Shown here one piece after another: positions 57,432-64,000 of a DNA stretch of 64,000 nucleotides. The stretch spans positions 1 through 64,000 of the forward strand of contig JAHHSN010000005.1 of assembly GCA_020025195.1 (NCBI GenBank), read 5' to 3'. Both the position numbers and the translations under genes were made by a program. Within the stretch, counting starts at the first letter, position 1, and every line of letters begins with the position of its first letter. Source of the DNA: Angelakisella sp. (GTDB lineage Bacteria > Bacillota > Clostridia > Oscillospirales > Ruminococcaceae). The notes beneath the pieces were generated by a model, which was given only the letters and a program-made list of their open reading frames with translations, did not search any database and was not told where the DNA came from.

Positions 57432-58445
57432 TTATTTGGCAAGATCGAGGATCTGCTGATAGAGCTCAGCCTGATCAGCGGTATTCTCTTTGATGACGTC
57501 AGCGCAGGCGTTAGCCCACTCAGCCTTGTCGGTAACCTCTACAAAGGTAACGCCGGCGGCCTTAAGCTCATCCATAACCTTCGCTTCCGCTTCGGCAATG
57601 ATCTGAGCGTTGTAAGCCTGAGTCAGCTTACCAGCTTCCATGATGACGTTCTGCTGCTCCTCAGAGAGCTTTGCCCAAGCATTGTCGGAGATAACGACTT
57701 CGATAGCGCCCAGAGTATGACCGTCGAGGATCATATAAGGAGCAACCTCGTTAAAGGCGTTGGATTTGTAGTTCGCGATGGGCTGCTCTGCACCGTTGCA
57801 AACACCGGTCTGCAGAGAGGAGTAAAGCTCACCGAAAGCAACAACGGTGGGATCAGCGCCAAGACCCTTGACCATACCGGTCATAACGGGGTCGGTGGAG
57901 ACACGCAGCTTCATGCCGGCGAGGTCCTTCATGCTGGTGATGGGATCCTTGGTGAAGAAATGACGGAAGCCCTCTTCGCCGTAGAAGATGCCGCGCAGAG
58001 GCAGGTTGATGCTCTGGGGCTCAGCGAGGAAATCAGCGGCGAGATCGGAGTTCGCGAAAGCCCAGTAATGATCACGGTCCTGGAAAGTGAAAGGAACGGT
58101 CAGGAGCTTGGACTTCTCAGTACCATAGGGATTGAGCGCGAACGCGGAGATACGGGAGATGTCGATGGTGGTAGCGCCGCCGATCATGGAGTCCAGAACG
58201 TCGTTCTCGGAACCCAGAACGCCGGAAGCCTGGATGTCGATGATGATGGAGCCGTTGGACAGCTTCTCGACCTGCTCCTTAAAATAAGAAGCGACCTGGC
58301 CGACAATGGAGTCCAGGGGGTTGACCTCAGCGTAAACGAGGGTTACGGGCTGAGTGTCGTCGGGATTCTCCGTGGGCTTTTCGCCGCAGGCGACCATGCA
58401 GAGAACCATGATGAGTGCCAGAGCGAGACTAAGCAGTTTTTTCAT
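57432..58445 (-). CDS. TRAP transporter substrate-binding lipoprotein (DctP)
   Basis: The 337-residue protein has a lipobox (MVAC, Cys 20), so it is tethered to the membrane, as usual in Gram-positive bacteria. TRAP features are GSENDVLDSMIGGATTIDI near 75-93 and the LAGMKLRVSTDPVMTGMVKGLGADPTVVAFGELYSSLQTGVCNGAE stretch near 176-220, whose Arg binds the substrate carboxylate. With uronate genes next to it, a uronate is the likely ligand. An AGGAGGAAG site precedes ATG 58445. Confidence 0.95.
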   Translation of the reverse strand: MKKLLSLALALIMVLCMVACGEKPTENPDDTQPVTLVYAEVNPLDSIVGQVASYFKEQVEKLSNGSIIIDIQASGVLGSENDVLDSMIGGATTIDISRISAFALNPYGTEKSKLLTVPFTFQDRDHYWAFANSDLAADFLAEPQSINLPLRGIFYGEEGFRHFFTKDPITSMKDLAGMKLRVSTDPVMTGMVKGLGADPTVVAFGELYSSLQTGVCNGAEQPIANYKSNAFNEVAPYMILDGHTLGAIEVVISDNAWAKLSEEQQNVIMEAGKLTQAYNAQIIAEAEAKVMDELKAAGVTFVEVTDKAEWANACADVIKENTADQAELYQQILDLAK

Positions 58446-58471
58446 TGATTCTTCCTCCTAATATTTTTTGT

Positions 58472-58493
58472 GATGGCGACCTAGTTCGCCATC
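58472..58493. repeat. Inverted repeat in the dctP leader
   Basis: GATGGCGA pairs with TCGCCATC, an eight-pair stem between the -10 and the ribosome binding site; a possible operator or mRNA stabiliser. Confidence 0.5.
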
Positions 58494-58504
58494 CGTACGA
58501 CTAA

Positions 58505-58533
58505 AGATTAACAAACAATGAATAGGAAATCAA
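58505..58533 (-). promoter_or_regulatory. dctP promoter
   Basis: Minus-strand TTGATT, 17 bases, TAATCT in an AT-rich region. The AT-rich stretch upstream (58535-58600) may hold response-regulator sites. Confidence 0.55.
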
Positions 58534-58645
58534 CCACACCTAAAATTTGTACTCATTATCCAAAAATAATGACATTCATATTTATATATAATGCATAATT
58601 GCAGGATTTTCTTTTCGGCGTTTTGTCGGGGAGGAAAAACGGCGG

Positions 58646-59674
58646 TCAGCTCATCCCGATCTTTTGTATCACGTCCTGCAGCTCCTTGGGCAGCGTATCA
58701 TACATGGGCTGCACCGCCGCCCGGAACTTTTCAAGCTCTCCGCGGCTAGGCGTGACGACCACGCACCCGCGTTCCAGCGCGAGCCTTCTCGCTTCCTCCT
58801 CCTGCGCCTTCCAAAGCTTCCGCTCATAGAGGGCGCTTTCCCGGGCGCATTCCCGGATAACCTCAGGGTAGCTTTCGTTTATTTCCTTCACCTTTTCCAG
58901 AGCCTTGAGACTGATGATCTGCATTTCCGGCAGGCGGGAATGTTCATCCAGAAGGAAATAGGTCGCCTCCTCATAGTGCCCGGCCGAAACATAGCTCGGG
59001 ATGTTGTTGTCGGCGCCGTCGATTTTTCCGGTCTGCAGGGCGGAGTAGACCTCATGGTAGTCCAGCTGGACCGGGACCGCCCCGAGGAGCTTCACCATGG
59101 TGTGCATGGCATCGGATTCCTGCACGCGGATCCGCAGCCCCGCAAGCTCCTCCAGCGTGTGAACAGGCTCCTTGGTATAGAAGCTGCGGGCGCCGGCGTC
59201 ATACCAGCTGAGCCCCAGCAGCTCCGCCTCCCGGATGCTCTCCAGAAACCGATCGCCAATCTCTCCATCCAGCACACGGAACATATGATCACTGTCCTTA
59301 TAAAGGAAAGGAAGCTGCAAAACGTCCAGCTCCGGAAGAACACCCGCCATCGTGCCCATGCAGGCGCGGCACATATCGATCCCACCGAACCGCACCTGAT
59401 CCACCACGCTGGTTTCGCTGCCCAGCTCTCCGTTGGGGTAGATCCGGATGAGGATCTCCCCCCCGGTCCTTTCCTCCACCAGCTTGGCAAAGTAACTTGC
59501 TGCTTCGGTTGTGGGATAGCCCTCCGGCTGGTTGTCGGCATAGCGGAGGATCAGCTTCGGCTCCGGCTTTTCCTCCTGCTCTATGGAGGCGCGGCACCCG
59601 ACGAGACAAAGCCCAAAAAGTAGTATGCCCAGAATGAGCACGCTCAGCAAATTAAATTTCTTCTCCATCATCAT
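58646..59674 (-). CDS. Second DctP-like binding lipoprotein in the two-component operon
   Basis: The 342-residue protein has a lipoprotein signal (LVGC with Cys near 27) and the DctP fold: GSETSVVDQVRFGGIDMCRA near 86 and LAGLRIRVQESDAMHTMVKLLGAVPVQLDYHEVYSALQTGKIDGADN near 183-229. No second permease pair accompanies it. It overlaps the response regulator stop, so it is part of the kinase operon, and may pass ligand occupancy to the kinase or supply the same TRAP permease. ATG 59671 or 59668 are possible alternative starts. Confidence 0.9.
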   Translation of the reverse strand: MMMEKKFNLLSVLILGILLFGLCLVGCRASIEQEEKPEPKLILRYADNQPEGYPTTEAASYFAKLVEERTGGEILIRIYPNGELGSETSVVDQVRFGGIDMCRACMGTMAGVLPELDVLQLPFLYKDSDHMFRVLDGEIGDRFLESIREAELLGLSWYDAGARSFYTKEPVHTLEELAGLRIRVQESDAMHTMVKLLGAVPVQLDYHEVYSALQTGKIDGADNNIPSYVSAGHYEEATYFLLDEHSRLPEMQIISLKALEKVKEINESYPEVIRECARESALYERKLWKAQEEEARRLALERGCVVVTPSRGELEKFRAAVQPMYDTLPKELQDVIQKIGMS

Positions 59675-60453
59675 CTTACTCCTGCACGCCGGAAATCGGT
59701 GGGGGTCATGCCGGTCTTTTTCTTAAAGGCGCGGGTAAAGTAGTTGGGGCTTTCGTAGCCTACCATGCCGGCGATCTCTGCAGCGGAGCGTAAAGGGTCC
59801 CTCAGCAGCTCCTTGGCGGCGCTGATACGGAGGTCGGTGAGGTATTCGAGAAAATTGACGCCAAATTCCTTTTTGAACTGCGCGCTGAAATAGGAAGCAC
59901 TGAGGCCCAGCTTTTCACTCACCGAATCGAGGGAAATATCATACATCATATAGTTGTGCTGCAAATATTTTTTTACCTTGCCCATGAGGGAGGAGGAGGG
60001 TTCATCGTCGGCGTCATTGCCGTTTTTCTCCTCGGCGGCCGCCGCCGCGAGGGCGGTGAGCTGCCGGTCGGATTCGATGCGGCTGATGGCAAGCCGGACC
60101 GCCGCCTCCACGTCAGCGGGATTCACGGGCTTGAGGAGATAGTCCGAAGCGCCCAGCCGGACCGCTTCATGCGCGTAGTTGAAGAGGCTGTACGCCGTCA
60201 CAAAAATGATCTTGCACTTTGGGTTCTGCGCGATGATCTGCCGGGTGGAGTCCAGCCCGTTGACGCCGGGCATCTCAATATCCATAAGGATGAGGTCGGC
60301 TTCCCAGAGCAGCGCGATATTGACCGCTTCCCGCCCGTTTTCCGCAAGGCGGGTCTCCACCGAGTGGGGAAAGCGACTGGTCACGATCTCATTGAGGAAA
60401 TCTCTCTCGTAGCCCTCGTCATCCGCAATTAAAATCTTAATCACCCTGTTCAT
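59671..60453 (-). CDS. Response regulator with AraC-type output (YesN-like)
   Basis: The 260-residue protein starts at ATG 60453, inside the end of the kinase gene. The receiver domain (about 5-120) has the acidic pocket DD 11/12, phosphoacceptor Asp 58 in LILMDIEMPG, and KPVN near 108. A short Ala-rich linker precedes the AraC domain (about 160-258) with SLDSVSEKLGLSASYFSAQFKKEFGV and IAGMVGYESPNYFTRAFKKKTGMTP. Targets are probably the TRAP and uronate genes nearby. Confidence 0.93.
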   Translation of the reverse strand: MNRVIKILIADDEGYERDFLNEIVTSRFPHSVETRLAENGREAVNIALLWEADLILMDIEMPGVNGLDSTRQIIAQNPKCKIIFVTAYSLFNYAHEAVRLGASDYLLKPVNPADVEAAVRLAISRIESDRQLTALAAAAAEEKNGNDADDEPSSSLMGKVKKYLQHNYMMYDISLDSVSEKLGLSASYFSAQFKKEFGVNFLEYLTDLRISAAKELLRDPLRSAAEIAGMVGYESPNYFTRAFKKKTGMTPTDFRRAGVR

Positions 60454-61960
60454 CCTCTCCTTCTCCGATAATGATGACCGGAAGCCTGAGCGCTGCGACG
60501 GTGCCGTGCCCCGCCTCGGAGGCGATATCCAGTCCGTATTCATCACCCAAAAGCCGCAGACGGGCGGCAACATTGTAAATACCGATATGTTCGCCGGCGG
60601 AGGACGGGTGCTCCAGACTTCCCCGGAGAGCCTCCAGAGCCTCCCGGCTCATGCCGACGCCGTCATCCTCCACACAGATAAAGAGCATGGTCCCCTGTAT
60701 TTCCATGGAAATACGCACCGTTCCGCCCTCCTCCTTGGGAGAAAGGCCGTGCTTAAAGGCGTTTTCCACCAGCGGCTGCAGAATAAAGGAGGGCACCATC
60801 ATATCGGTCAGAATGACATCGGGGGAAATGACCCAGCTGAGCCGGATACGGTCGGAAAAGCGCGCGTGCAGGAGGGAATAGTACTCGTTTACGATCTTTA
60901 CCTCCTTGGAGAGGGGAACCTCGGTCTCATTGCTTCCGATGGAATAGCGAAGCAGCTGGTTGAGGGAGCCGAGCAGCCCCTGCGTCCGCGCCGCCTTTTC
61001 CTGCTGTGCCGTATAGATGATGACATTGAGGGTATTAAAGAGGAAATGCGGGTTGATCTGACTGCGCAGCTGCTGCAGCTTTTCCCGTTCCATAAGGTTC
61101 TGCAGCTCCAGCGCTTCGGTCTCCTTTTTGTGGAGCTTCCGCTCGATCTCGTTCTTTTCATTGAGCAGTTTCATCTGGTTCTTGGTGGAACGCTTCATTT
61201 CGTTAAAGGCGATTGCCATCTGCCCGATCTCGTCCTGCCTGTTTTCCAGAAGGTCCGGCGTGTCAAAGTTGCCTTGGCTTATTTCCTGAGAGGCATACGC
61301 CATCTGTGCGACCGAGCGCAGGAGACTGAAGAGCGAGACCATCACCGCAGCGCCGAGCGCGAAGCTCAGGACCGCGAGAAAGACCAGCGCGTTATTGACG
61401 GTCTGGTTGAGGGAGGTCAGCTCAGTAAAGGCGTCCTGGTTATCCAGGATCGCCTGCTCCAAAAGCTGCTGCGCATAAAGGCAAAGGTAGCCGCTGCAGG
61501 GGCCGACGGATTCATAATAGAGGGAGGACGCCGCACTGTTGTCCCCGGCGACCAGCGCCTCGACCAATTCATTGGTGGAGACTCGGTAGGAGAGATAGGT
61601 AGTTTTGACGGCGTTTGCAAGGAGGTACTGCTCCTCACTCACTTCATTGATGTCGGCATTTATGTTTTCAAGATGCACCTTGGAGGCGCTCTTTTTGACC
61701 TGCAGGAGAGCGACCAGAGAGCCGGTGTCGCCATAATCCCAGCGGTAATTCTCCAAAGCGTCCATGCCCTCCTGAATGTTGGCAAGGAACTGGCTGATCT
61801 CCTGAATATTCTGGGTGCGGCTTTCCATCGGGGCAAAAACGTTCTGCGACTGGAACCGGCTGATGCCCATTTGAAGGAGCAGAGAAACGCAAAACGCCAA
61901 AAATGTCAGTACGATCCGGGAGAGCAGTGTCATTTTCGGCGTCAGCAGCTTTTTCATCAT
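60437..61960 (-). CDS. Sensor histidine kinase (YesM-like)
   Basis: The 507-residue protein has helix 1 (about 11-34), an extracytoplasmic helical domain (about 35-190), helix 2 (about 191-214), a HAMP region, a coiled coil (about 265-300), the kinase motif QINPHFLFNTLN with phospho-His 305, and an ATPase domain with the N-box QPLVENAFKHG (Asn 400) and DDGVGM. It senses outside signals and phosphorylates the adjacent regulator. ACAGGAG precedes ATG 61960. It heads the operon that ends with the DctP-like protein. Confidence 0.94.
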   Translation of the reverse strand: MMKKLLTPKMTLLSRIVLTFLAFCVSLLLQMGISRFQSQNVFAPMESRTQNIQEISQFLANIQEGMDALENYRWDYGDTGSLVALLQVKKSASKVHLENINADINEVSEEQYLLANAVKTTYLSYRVSTNELVEALVAGDNSAASSLYYESVGPCSGYLCLYAQQLLEQAILDNQDAFTELTSLNQTVNNALVFLAVLSFALGAAVMVSLFSLLRSVAQMAYASQEISQGNFDTPDLLENRQDEIGQMAIAFNEMKRSTKNQMKLLNEKNEIERKLHKKETEALELQNLMEREKLQQLRSQINPHFLFNTLNVIIYTAQQEKAARTQGLLGSLNQLLRYSIGSNETEVPLSKEVKIVNEYYSLLHARFSDRIRLSWVISPDVILTDMMVPSFILQPLVENAFKHGLSPKEEGGTVRISMEIQGTMLFICVEDDGVGMSREALEALRGSLEHPSSAGEHIGIYNVAARLRLLGDEYGLDIASEAGHGTVAALRLPVIIIGEGEDEQGD

Positions 61961-61987
61961 TGTTTCTCCTGTTCGTTTTCTAATTTG

Positions 61988-62016
61988 ATGTTATCATTAT
62001 TTCCAGAACGATGCAA
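61988..62016 (-). promoter_or_regulatory. Promoter of the two-component operon
   Basis: Minus-strand TTGCAT, 17 bases, TAACAT, 28 bases before the start. Confidence 0.65.
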
Positions 62017-62027
62017 GTATTTTGCGT

Positions 62028-62057
62028 TTGCCGCACAGGGGGAAACTGTGCTATACT
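62028..62057 (+). promoter_or_regulatory. Promoter of the YcxB-like gene
   Basis: TTGCCG, 18 bases, TATACT with an extended TGC, 37 bases before the start. Confidence 0.6.
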
Positions 62058-62094
62058 GGAAAAAAGAATAACCCGAAAATCGGAGGAACGCGCG

Positions 62095-62619
62095 ATGAAA
62101 ATCAAGGTCTTTCTGGACGAAGCTCTCTTTAGACGCTTCACCAAATTTGATATCCTTTCCCGCCGCAGACTCTGGCGGCTGCCTGTCACCTTCGCCGCCA
62201 TCCTCGCTGCGGCGGCAGCGGTCGCTTTTATCATGCATCGGGTGAAGGGAGCGGTGTTCCTCGGGGTGGTGCTGCTCATCGTGGGGCTCGGGATGCCCCT
62301 CGTCTATTTTTCCACCTTCTTTCTCTCCCTCAAAAAGCAGGTGAAGCTGAACCGGCTTTCGACGCCGCGGCTTGTCTATACCCTCATCCTCACGGAGGAT
62401 GAGGAGGGCATTGCCGTGGAGAACCTCTCCGAGCACGCGGTCTACCGCTGGCAGCAGGTCTATCATGCTTACCGGGACAGCGACGCGACCTATCTCTATA
62501 TGACCCCCGACCGTGCCTTTATCCTCCCGGACAGCGCGGTGGAGGGAAGCCCGGAGGAACTTTGGACGCTCATTTGCCGCATGGTGGAGCCGGAAAAGTG
62601 CACCGTTCTGAAGCACTGA
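62095..62619 (+). CDS. YcxB-like membrane protein
   Basis: The 174-residue protein starts at ATG 62095 with GGAGG upstream. Two adjacent helices (about 31-47 and 52-72) are followed by a YcxB-like cytoplasmic domain: LTEDEEGIAVENLSEHAVYRWQQVYHAYRDSDATYLYMTPDRAFILPDSAV near 101-150. The family function is unknown. It is followed 39 bases later by another small membrane protein gene. Confidence 0.8.
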   Translation: MKIKVFLDEALFRRFTKFDILSRRRLWRLPVTFAAILAAAAAVAFIMHRVKGAVFLGVVLLIVGLGMPLVYFSTFFLSLKKQVKLNRLSTPRLVYTLILTEDEEGIAVENLSEHAVYRWQQVYHAYRDSDATYLYMTPDRAFILPDSAVEGSPEELWTLICRMVEPEKCTVLKH

Positions 62620-62658
62620 GGAAAACCCGGCACAGAATTTAGAAAGGGAAGTTGCTTT

Positions 62659-63006
62659 ATGAACAAAACACTCCAATGGCTCCTCGCTGCGGCGGCGGTC
62701 ATGCTGCTTCTGCCGCTCCTTTTTCGTTTCTTTCTCCCTCCGAAGGCGGGAATGGCGGGGATGCTGCTTCTCTATCTCTTCATTGAACCGCTTTTTGCCC
62801 TTTTCATCGGCATTTTTGCGGGGCGGGAGATGAAAAAGAACTGGTATCTTCCCCCGGCGGCGGCTGTCCTCTCGGTTCTCGGCTCGTGGCTTATCTTCGA
62901 GATGGGAGAGTCTGCTTTTCTCCTCTATGCCGGCGGTTACCTCGTTCTTGGTGTTATTGCCATGCTGGTGACCTTTGCCCTCGGAAATAGAAAACAACCC
63001 CAATAA
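62659..63006 (+). CDS. Small membrane protein of unknown function
   Basis: The 115-residue protein has four predicted helices (about 5-25, 32-54, 65-82 and 87-107) and no recognised motif. AAAGGGAAG precedes ATG 62659. Its place after the YcxB-like gene and before a terminator makes a two-gene unit. I cannot assign a role. Confidence 0.7.
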   Translation: MNKTLQWLLAAAAVMLLLPLLFRFFLPPKAGMAGMLLLYLFIEPLFALFIGIFAGREMKKNWYLPPAAAVLSVLGSWLIFEMGESAFLLYAGGYLVLGVIAMLVTFALGNRKQPQ

Positions 63007-63012
63007 AAGCCT

Positions 63013-63054
63013 AAATAAATATCCCCCGGCTTTACCGGGGGATATTTATTTTAT
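63013..63054. terminator. Bidirectional terminator
   Basis: AAATATCCCCCGG pairs with CCGGGGGATATTT between two convergent genes. Confidence 0.85.
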
Positions 63055-63060
63055 ACGCTT

Positions 63061-64000
63061 TTATCCTACGCTGTTGAAGCTCCCGTCATAGACGGGGAGA
63101 TCAGTGAGATACTTCCGGGGGATGGCGGGAACATAGTAGGCACCGTAATCCTTTATGTTCCGGTCGCCGGTATTCTCCCGAAGATATTCTTCCGCCTCCG
63201 GAAGCTCCACATAGTAGCGGTAGTAGGGGAGACAGCTCCTGCCGCAGCGGTACATCAGTTCGACGCCGCCGATTTGCGCCTCCCCGGGGAAGTCATAGGG
63301 CACCGAGGTGATATACCTCCCCGCGAGAAGCTCCGCGCGTGCTTCCTCCTCCGTAAGGATGGGGTAGTTTCCCACTCTTTCGGAAAGAACGGCACCCCCG
63401 AAGCGGATGAGCCAAAGCTCGCCATTCTCATTAAATACGGCATGGGCGGAGTAAAGACTGCGGTTCAGGAGCCGCTCCTCCGGGGAGCCGTTCCCCTCAA
63501 AGAAGGAAAGCCGGCCAGTGAGATAAAGCCTTCCCGGAGAGTCTTTTTCGGCCGCAAGCGGTTCCTCGGGGGAATCCTTATAATTTTCCTGAAGCGGTTC
63601 GTCTTGGGCCACTCCGTAATCCCCACAGATGCTCATCTGCGGGTCCTCAAGACCAAACCATTCGCCATGTTCGGTGAGGAGCCACCGGCCGGCGGCAGCC
63701 AGTTCCTCCGGGGTCGGTTCGGAGGGAATCGCGAAGCGCAGTTCCTCCGGAAGGGGAATGGCCGGCTCGAACTCTGCCAAAGCGGAAAGGTGTACGTCAA
63801 CCTCAACGGTGACGCCGTTCTGCTGTGCTGTGAGACAGGTGGAAAGATCAAAAAGCTCCTCCTCGGGGTAGGGCCTTTCACTTTTCTCCGGTTCCGTGAG
63901 CCCAGCGAGTTTATCCCTTTCGGAATGCTCGTAGGGCTTTATGCTGGCATAGGGTTCCTCGATCACCAGCGTGTCGGGGTCCAGCCCAAAGCGCTCGGCG
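63061..64000 (-). CDS. Unknown protein, C-terminal part (continues past the window)
   Basis: The frame is open to the right edge (13 codons before the GTG at 63966 read AERFGLDPDT and so on), so only the last 313 residues are seen. The fragment is acidic, with Glu/Pro-rich segments such as EPLQENYKDSPEEPL. Possible strand-rich domains include LYLTGRLSFFEGNG near the middle, and the end has LPYYRYYVELPEAEEYLRENTG and YGAYYVPAIPRKYL. I do not recognise the family. It looks like an extracytoplasmic domain of a larger membrane or lipoprotein, but no anchor is seen in the window. Confidence 0.7.
   Translation of the reverse strand, partial: AERFGLDPDTLVIEEPYASIKPYEHSERDKLAGLTEPEKSERPYPEEELFDLSTCLTAQQNGVTVEVDVHLSALAEFEPAIPLPEELRFAIPSEPTPEELAAAGRWLLTEHGEWFGLEDPQMSICGDYGVAQDEPLQENYKDSPEEPLAAEKDSPGRLYLTGRLSFFEGNGSPEERLLNRSLYSAHAVFNENGELWLIRFGGAVLSERVGNYPILTEEEARAELLAGRYITSVPYDFPGEAQIGGVELMYRCGRSCLPYYRYYVELPEAEEYLRENTGDRNIKDYGAYYVPAIPRKYLTDLPVYDGSFNSVG

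Noticed and set aside
1..64000. CRISPR arrays, tRNA, rRNA, prophage or insertion sequences
   Set aside because: No regularly spaced repeats, tRNA-like cloverleaf, transposase or phage gene was noticed by eye; a search tool could still find small ones.

Overview
This 64 kb window looks like a chromosomal segment of an anaerobic, probably gut-associated Clostridia bacterium of the Oscillospirales type. That is inferred from GC-rich, Firmicute-style protein sequences, a YlmC/YmxH sporulation-type protein, a VanZ-like protein, a FemAB-type peptidoglycan transferase, strong AGGAGG ribosome binding sites, a putative sensory [FeFe]-hydrogenase with a SpoIIE-type phosphatase, and dense sugar-acid catabolism. 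I saw no rRNA or tRNA genes, CRISPR array, phage genes or insertion sequences. About 57 genes are called. Most long antisense reading frames are shadows of real genes.

Layout. 1-5.7 kb: a zinc-ribbon protein (partial), a lipase-acyltransferase fusion, a membrane-anchored alpha/beta hydrolase, VanZ, DegV and a PRC-barrel protein. 5.75-7.7 kb: rpsB-tsf with a structured leader and an internal attenuator. 7.8-11.3 kb: an anchored hypothetical protein, pncB, uridine phosphorylase and idi. 11.3-12.6 kb: a cobalamin riboswitch with its own terminator in front of a DUF4430 (transcobalamin-like) protein and an ECF S component. 12.6-18.1 kb: a diaminopropionate-type cluster (M20 peptidase, YfcC carrier, dpaL, ridA) divergent from a GntR/FCD regulator; a shared operator-like motif sits on the -35 element of all three promoters. 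18.2-22.6 kb: mgtE with an upstream ORF in its leader, putP and L-asparaginase. 22.7-25.6 kb: the putative sensory [FeFe]-hydrogenase with a PP2C phosphatase. 25.8-30.4 kb: FemAB transferase, a transglutaminase lipoprotein, an NSS symporter with a hairpin-rich leader, and a VOC protein. 30.5-34.3 kb: a YtrA-type GntR/ABC operon. 34.4-41.7 kb: a large surface protein, a TetR regulator, and three SGNH domains in two genes.

42.0-62.0 kb is a uronate island, nearly all on the minus strand. Operon A (kduD-like SDR, kdgF, an RpiB-family isomerase, kdgK, eda-VOC) converts unsaturated uronates to pyruvate and glyceraldehyde 3-phosphate. Operon B (MFS, uxuA, uxuB, uxaB, uxaA, uxaC) converts glucuronate and galacturonate to 2-keto-3-deoxygluconate, which feeds kdgK/eda. 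A DMT transporter lies between the two operons. Upstream is a DctPQM TRAP transporter and then a YesMN-type two-component operon that ends in a second, unpaired DctP-like binding protein, which suggests sensing of the imported acid. The window ends with two small membrane proteins and a truncated unknown protein.
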